NCBI GenBank assembly: GCA_002238855.1
Contig: MPND01000008.1
Coordinates: 39,589-103,588, forward strand
Direction of reading: 5' to 3'
DNA length: 64,000 bases
Source of the DNA: SAR202 cluster bacterium bin90
Lineage (GTDB): Bacteria; Chloroflexota; Dehalococcoidia; Lucifugimonadales; JADFKI01
In this document: positions 60,155 to 64,000 of the stretch, piece by piece
Layout: every line of letters begins with the position of its first letter
Numbering within the stretch: the first letter of the stretch is position 1
Position numbers and translations under genes: made by a program
The notes under the pieces: model-generated
Databases searched by the model: none
What the model was told of the DNA's origin: nothing
What the model saw: only the letters and a program-made list of their open reading frames with translations

Positions 60155-60472
60155 TTACTCAGGCTGGCTGAGCACGTAGAAGCTGCGCCGGATCTCTTCG
60201 TGGTATGCCTCCGGCAGTCTCGCCCAGTCGTGAATGTCCACGATGATTGGCAGGTTCGACTCGTCGAACGCCTCACGCAACCTGGAGATGACCTTGACGC
60301 TCACAGGCGCAAGGTCAGGAGCGCGAAGCACAAGGTCGAGGTCGCTTGCGTCGTGGTTGGAGCCGTCAACGCGGCTGCCGTAAGCCCAAACCTCGATCCC
60401 AGGAGTATCTCGGCTAAGGATGCCGACCACCTGTTCACGATAGTCTGCGGGAAGATTCAGAGTATTACTCAT
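60155..60472 (-). CDS. mntA: MntA-type nucleotidyltransferase antitoxin
   Basis: 105 residues. VWAYGSRVDGSNHDASDLDLVL is the GSx10DxD signature of the minimal nucleotidyltransferases (MNT). In HepT/MntA type VII systems the MNT protein adds AMP to a Tyr of the HEPN toxin and silences it. It overlaps the HepT gene by 8 nt, the usual arrangement. Confidence 0.88.
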   Translation of the reverse strand: MSNTLNLPADYREQVVGILSRDTPGIEVWAYGSRVDGSNHDASDLDLVLRAPDLAPVSVKVISRLREAFDESNLPIIVDIHDWARLPEAYHEEIRRSFYVLSQPE

Positions 60473-60890
60473 CGGTCTCTGCTCCTATCATCTCCGCAAT
60501 GCGCCTAGAGTCTTCTATCAGGGACGGCAGCACCGTGAGCGCCTGCTCAGCGAACTCTCTGCCGTATCGGTGTGCGATGGTGTTGCGGTGGTCCCTGTAA
60601 TCGAGCCACCTGCTGCACTCCTCGAGTGAGATGAGGTGCAGCCGTGCAGCCTCCCGGAAGACCTGCCCGAAGGTGAGATCACTCACCTGCCTGACCGTTG
60701 CGAAATACGGCCTGAGCCGTCTCCGGAGCAGCGATGCGGTGAGCTCAAGCACCACCTGAAACTCGTTCATGCAGGCACCCCTGTACACATCGTACATAAG
60801 CTCGCCAGGTTCCTGCTCCCGAAGGCCTTCGAGGGCAAGCTCCAGCGTGTCGACGCTTCGCATGAGGTTATCCGTATTGATTCTGAGCAT
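60465..60890 (-). CDS. hepT: HepT-type HEPN toxin
   Basis: 141 residues, all-helical. RNTIAHRYG contains the RX4HXY motif: Arg and His form the HEPN ribonuclease site and Tyr is the residue AMPylated by MntA in characterised systems. The N-terminal part resembles HI0074-type substrate-binding HEPN proteins. It is encoded ahead of mntA in a two-gene operon; a stabilisation or defence role is likely. Confidence 0.88.
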   Translation of the reverse strand: MLRINTDNLMRSVDTLELALEGLREQEPGELMYDVYRGACMNEFQVVLELTASLLRRRLRPYFATVRQVSDLTFGQVFREAARLHLISLEECSRWLDYRDHRNTIAHRYGREFAEQALTVLPSLIEDSRRIAEMIGAETDE

Positions 60891-60917
60891 ATCCCCTCCC
60901 TGCCCGATGATTATATA

Positions 60918-61424
60918 TCACAGATCTGTTGGTATTTTGCCAAATGGCGCCTTCGGCTGCTGAGTATCGTGCTGCTGAACCTCCTGGCGCTCTGCCGTTG
61001 CAGGTCCGAAGCGCGTGTCAAGGTCGCTCCGGCCTAGGCTGGAGTGAGACATCGCCATCGCCATGTTCATGGCGTCCTGCATGAGCGCCTGCGCCGCACG
61101 GGATCGTTCGTGCTGCTCTTTGTATTCCTTTGGAGATTCGCGCTGTATCTGCTGGATCTCCCCGAGCGTGTGATTCAGCGTCTTTAGTTCCGAGAGGCCG
61201 CGCTGAACCATGTAGCGGCGCACCTCACGCGCCAGCTCGAAGAACTGGTGCATCGCCTCTTCCCTGACGGTGACGGAGAACAGGCTGTGGTATCGGGAGT
61301 CCTCGACGGCCGAAACGACCTCGATCACGGCGTCCATCTTGTCATCGGGAATGACGATGGTATCCAGAACCTTCTCCATGATCTTGTGGATGGTCTGTCC
61401 GTTGTGTTCGGTGATATAAGTCAT
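60918..61424 (-). CDS. Hypothetical helical protein
   Basis: 168 residues from ATG 61424 with a perfect AGGAGG site. Long helices (LAREVRRYMVQRGLSELKTL, ALMQDAMNMAMAM) and a Gln-rich end. No family recognised. Its leader (61417-61443) is duplicated exactly at 63010-63036, and cassette E5 is inserted 16 bp upstream of it. Confidence 0.6.
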   Translation of the reverse strand: MTYITEHNGQTIHKIMEKVLDTIVIPDDKMDAVIEVVSAVEDSRYHSLFSVTVREEAMHQFFELAREVRRYMVQRGLSELKTLNHTLGEIQQIQRESPKEYKEQHERSRAAQALMQDAMNMAMAMSHSSLGRSDLDTRFGPATAERQEVQQHDTQQPKAPFGKIPTDL

Positions 61425-61595
61425 GCCCTGAAACCTCCTGGGAATTCTGTTCCTTTCCTGCTTTGCACAATAAGTCGAACCTGTACATTAAGTGCCCCAT
61501 CCTGCACAAGAAGCACCTCAATCGGTTAGGCCTCCTCTACTGAGACTCGTTAAGCGCTCTGAATCAACAGCGCGATGTCTGTTGCCAATGAAAAA

Positions 61596-61621
61596 GCCCC
61601 GCATTCGCAGAATGCCGGGGC
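61596..61621 (-). terminator. Terminator of the E5 cargo operon
   Basis: GCCCCGCATTC/GAATGCCGGGGC stem followed by TTTTTC, 26 nt past the stop of the second cargo gene. Confidence 0.75.
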
Positions 61622-61646
61622 CGATTGCTCTTGGTGAATCTTCAGG

Positions 61647-62027
61647 TTAGAGTGCGGTGGCGCTATGTATCCATCCTCGTCTGTTGGCGGATGTTCTGAG
61701 ACTATCTGCCTTGCGTTCTCGCATCCTCCTGCTCAATCCAGTGAAGTCAATTACTGTGTGTTCGTCAAAATCTGGCTGAGGGTCTTGATAGACGGGGAGT
61801 TGTAACTCTCGGCACTCTTCTACTGTCACATCTACAATACCGGCTGATCACAAACCCAACGTTGTGGTGTAGTGTTCAAAGGAGTCAAGCGGACTTATCA
61901 TGTCACCATTGTATGTAGATAGCAGTCCTTGGTCTTTCCTGGTCGGCATGAATGCTTGAGAACTCACTCCCCCAGCTACGACCCAGTTTGGATGGACCTG
62001 GCGGTGAAGTGGTGTGTTGTTGTTCAT
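61647..62027 (-). pseudogene. E5 cargo gene 2 with in-frame TGA
   Basis: ATG 62027 overlaps the TGA of cargo gene 1. The first 59 codons (NNNTPLHRQVHPNWV, FMPTRKDQGLLSTYNGDMI) are followed by TGA at 61848 and then, in the same frame, SAGIVDVTVEECRELQLP, DFDEHTVIDFTGLS and ANRRGWIHS. Both halves look like one conserved family of ~125 residues that I recall as small proteins of unknown function beginning NTPLHRQVHP. A single nonsense mutation splits it. Confidence 0.65.
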
Positions 62028-62455
62028 TCGTCGCCCGGCGCCTCCTTGTCCCTGACTTCGGAAATTAGCCATTTCCAACTTGAAGGCTTGTCAAGGTCCA
62101 AATTCCGCTCGTGGTCATCACTCGAAATTCGGTCAAACCACAGCCAGTCGCTGGTGTGAGTGGTCAGGTCGATTTCGAGAATCATCGCGTTGTTCTTGAT
62201 GGACCATTCCATACGAACGCGGCCATCTTCTGTTGGGTAGGTTCTGGGAGGCATCGCTTCGTCATGGAAATGGGACTTGAACGCGCCAATCAACCAGTCC
62301 AGACCTTCATGATCTGGCGCCATGCCGTCTCCATCCAGCCATCCATTTTCGATCTTCTTGAACTCTTCCAGTCGTGTGGGAACGTGCATGGTGTCGAGTA
62401 AGCCACTTCGACCTTCAATTGTCTCCTTGTCCACATCGAGATTCACTTTCTGCAT
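62024..62455 (-). CDS. E5 cargo gene 1
   Basis: 143 residues. ENGWLDGDGMAPDHEGLDWL and WSIKNNAMILEIDLTTHTSD are typical of a family encoded next to the NTPLHRQ proteins in many bacteria. Function unknown; the two-gene unit may be a toxin-antitoxin-like or defence module. Intact. Confidence 0.65.
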   Translation of the reverse strand: MQKVNLDVDKETIEGRSGLLDTMHVPTRLEEFKKIENGWLDGDGMAPDHEGLDWLIGAFKSHFHDEAMPPRTYPTEDGRVRMEWSIKNNAMILEIDLTTHTSDWLWFDRISSDDHERNLDLDKPSSWKWLISEVRDKEAPGDE

Positions 62456-62670
62456 AGCGTCTCTCCCTCGTGTCGCTTTGGGACGATGTTGTTAAATTCA
62501 TTCTCGATACTATTCTAACATCCTGATTTCTCGGATTTTCCCTTTCCTTGAAGCCCTACTCGTAAGCGGCGCAACTGAGACTGCCCTTACACAGAAACAT
62601 CCTGAGTTAATGTGCAGGCTGCCCTTTCCGGCCAGCGTTCCTATGCAAACGCCACTTAATGTGCAAAGCA

Positions 62671-63104
62671 CTGCCTGCGTTCTGAGCGATTCCCCGGGCA
62701 CGAAGTGTAGCCCTGCCGCTGTCTGTCGAGCGCGCAGTAGTCACGATACCCCTGCCCCCTCGGATTGCCGTGCCGGTCCGCAGTCCTGAGCATCTGCCTG
62801 TCCCTGTGCCCAACTGCCCTCACCACCGTCTTGTACACGGGTTGTCTTGCATTCGAGTCCGGCGCCCCGACGCACAGAGCATCATTTCCATGGCTTCTTG
62901 GAACATCAAGTCGCCTTCGAGTCCAGCTTGTCGTGTAGGCGTCATACTCCGCCGTGGGCAGTCCCAGTGGCCCAGGCCTTCTCAGCAACTCAGGTACGGT
63001 TCGGTGCTGTAAGTCATGCCCTGAAACCTCCTGGGATTTCAGTGGTCGGATATGAGATACGCGTCGTTTAGGCGACGGGCATCTGCGAGTTACCTGTCTG
63101 AGAG
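62671..63104. other. Intergenic stretch with a duplicated leader
   Basis: No convincing gene. On the minus strand the leader of gene 60918-61424 is repeated exactly (27 bp, 63010-63036, with ribosome site and ATG ACT); the frame after it stops within 11 codons. The remainder has only R/P-rich frames typical of non-coding GC-rich DNA and may be a decayed gene. Confidence 0.5.
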
Positions 63105-63341
63105 TTACCTGATCGAAATGCAGCGGTGGGCGCACCTGAGCGCAACGTCCGGAATCCTCGTCTGCTCCACGACCTCCGCCGGCGCCGGCGCGAGAAGCGC
63201 GTCGACGAAGTAAGCGCCAAGAATGAGCGCCAGGCCCGCGGTCGCAAGCACAGCCAGCGCCATGAGTGGAAGGTCCATGTGGCGCCCTTTGAACGCCCGC
63301 AAAATGTCCTTTTCCTGTTCCGAATTGAGTCCTATGAACAT
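63105..63341 (-). CDS. Small single-pass membrane protein
   Basis: 78 residues from ATG 63341 (AAGGAG). Polar N-terminus, one long hydrophobic helix (PLMALAVLATAGLALILGAY), then a tail with CAHRC. No family recognised. Confidence 0.55.
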   Translation of the reverse strand: MFIGLNSEQEKDILRAFKGRHMDLPLMALAVLATAGLALILGAYFVDALLAPAPAEVVEQTRIPDVALRCAHRCISIR

Positions 63342-63369
63342 GGATTCTCCTTGGTCCGTTCAATACGAA

Positions 63370-63396
63370 GCCCCCGCGAGGATGCTCAGCGGGGGC
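63370..63396 (-). terminator. Terminator after nrdJ / leader hairpin of gene 63105-63341
   Basis: GCCCCCGC/GCGGGGGC stem followed by TTCGTATTG, 49 nt past the nrdJ stop. Confidence 0.7.
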
Positions 63397-63444
63397 GGTG
63401 ATTCAGGTTCTGAGGCGAGTCTTATTCGCATGCTGAGCGAGTCT

Positions 63445-64000
63445 TTACTCGCACTTGGTGTAGCCGCACTCAAGGCAGCGCGAACAGCCTTCCTGGTGGA
63501 TGACCCTGCCACCGCACTTGATGCAGCCCGGACCCTGAGGGAGGGAAGGCTGCTGCCCGACAGGCTGTTGGCCGACAGGCTGTGGAGCGGTCGGCGTGAA
63601 CATGCCGATCTGTTGGCCCTCGACGCCTACGCCGTTCTTTCCGGGGTTGTTGATGCCGTTTCTGTGCCACTTCAGCACATGCGCTATGCCGTCCTCTGCG
63701 GAGCGGATCAGCGTGCCCTTGTCCCATACGGGCTCGGAGGTGATGCCGCTCAGGTGGTGTATCACCGAGTCCGGATCCACACGGGCGCGCAGGCACAGCG
63801 ACGCCATCCGCGACAGTCCTTCCAGGTGTGCCGGCTCGCTCCCACCCGCCTTGCCGATAGCGGTGAAGATCTCAAACGGCTCTTCGTTCTCGTCGAATTT
63901 CACGGTCACGTACATGGTGCCGTGACCGGTCCTGACCTTCTCGGTGATGCCGATTACGGCATCGGGCCGCTCGCGGGGCACGAGGTATCCGTTCTTGTCG
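63445..64000 (-). CDS. nrdJ: Class II (B12-dependent) ribonucleotide reductase, C-terminal part
   Basis: The frame enters from the right edge; about 185 residues are visible. GYLVPRERPDAVIGITEKVR, the TSCPD domain (TMYVTVKFDENEEPFEIFTA, IGKAGGSEPAHLEGLSRM) and a final Cys4 zinc ribbon (CIKCGG ... CSRCLECGYTKC) are the NrdJ C-terminus. This tail re-reduces the active site through its Cys pairs. Between them is a Pro/Gln linker (PQPVGQQPVGQQPSLPQG) and QQIGMF, which resembles a clamp-binding motif. The reductase makes dNTPs without oxygen dependence. Confidence 0.9.
   Translation of the reverse strand, partial: DKNGYLVPRERPDAVIGITEKVRTGHGTMYVTVKFDENEEPFEIFTAIGKAGGSEPAHLEGLSRMASLCLRARVDPDSVIHHLSGITSEPVWDKGTLIRSAEDGIAHVLKWHRNGINNPGKNGVGVEGQQIGMFTPTAPQPVGQQPVGQQPSLPQGPGCIKCGGRVIHQEGCSRCLECGYTKCE

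Larger units (their letters stand above)
61459..62670 (-). mobile_element. Non-autonomous mobile cassette E5
   Basis: Left end TGCTTTGCACAATAAG with further TGTACA and TGCACA boxes at 18 and 21 nt; right end TATGCA..(18)..TGTGCAAAGCA. Same terminal pattern as E1-E4 but a different cargo: a two-gene minus-strand unit and its terminator. No clear 9-bp target duplication. Confidence 0.65.

Noticed and set aside
62656..63363. Long minus-strand open frame covering 62656-63363
   Set aside because: It reads antisense-frame sequence through the 63105-63341 gene and is very rich in R, P and G; no ribosome site or family resemblance.

Overview
The window reads as one segment of a large bacterial extrachromosomal element (megaplasmid, integrative/conjugative element or very large phage) that carries its own DNA-maintenance and nucleotide-metabolism genes. 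It encodes a sliding clamp (dnaN), an NAD-dependent DNA ligase (ligA), a Rad52-family annealing protein, a Cas4/RecB-like nuclease, an MrfA-type helicase, a methyltransferase-SNF2 helicase fusion, dCTP deaminase (dcd), the 3' end of a class II ribonucleotide reductase (nrdJ), a large ParB-like protein, a RadC/JAB protein, an ArdC-type antirestriction protein and a DUF2958 protein. No virion structural gene, terminase, relaxase, rRNA or tRNA was found. ArdC, DUF2958, ParB and RadC lean towards a plasmid or ICE; the nucleotide and clamp genes would also fit a huge phage. GC-rich sequence, strong AGGAGG-type ribosome binding sites and IS110/IS256 debris indicate a bacterial host. The taxon cannot be named from this sequence alone.

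Layout: almost every gene from 1 to 44.5 kb and from 51.7 kb to the end lies on the minus strand, tightly packed, often with ATGA or 1-nt overlaps. Between the recognisable genes are many small proteins (30-250 aa) of unknown function, many with CxxC zinc-binding motifs. About thirty gene junctions hold a GC-rich hairpin followed by a short U tract and then, commonly within 20-60 nt, the next ribosome binding site and start codon, leaving little or no room for a promoter. The backbone therefore looks like long polycistronic units punctuated by terminator-like hairpins.

Accessory DNA: a previously unlabelled family of non-autonomous mobile cassettes is scattered through the window (12.5-13.6, 13.6-14.8, 42.6-43.5 and 61.5-62.7 kb, plus single ends at 44.67 and 51.59 kb). 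They share roughly 50-bp terminal inverted repeats that begin GGCTTTGTACA and contain TGTGCA/TGTACA boxes at 18 and about 20-bp spacing. One copy has a perfect 9-bp target duplication and one an imperfect one. Four copies carry members of one PD-(D/E)XK-like protein family and one carries an unrelated two-gene unit; none carries a transposase. Removing the two adjacent copies at 12.5-14.8 kb in silico rejoins an interrupted small gene. The 44.67-51.59 kb block lies between two inward-facing cassette ends, looks AT-richer than the backbone, and holds decayed IS110, IS256 and DDE transposases, a DUF262/DUF1524 restriction-type protein, a broken P63C gene, a lipoprotein and a DUF2971 protein.

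Working together: the backbone genes suggest a replicon that supplies its own dNTPs (NrdJ, Dcd), clamp, ligase and recombination enzymes, protects itself on entry (ArdC) and stabilises itself (ParB, HepT/MntA toxin-antitoxin). Several of its proteins end or begin with QxxL[FLM] motifs resembling clamp-binding peptides, which may link them to the encoded clamp.
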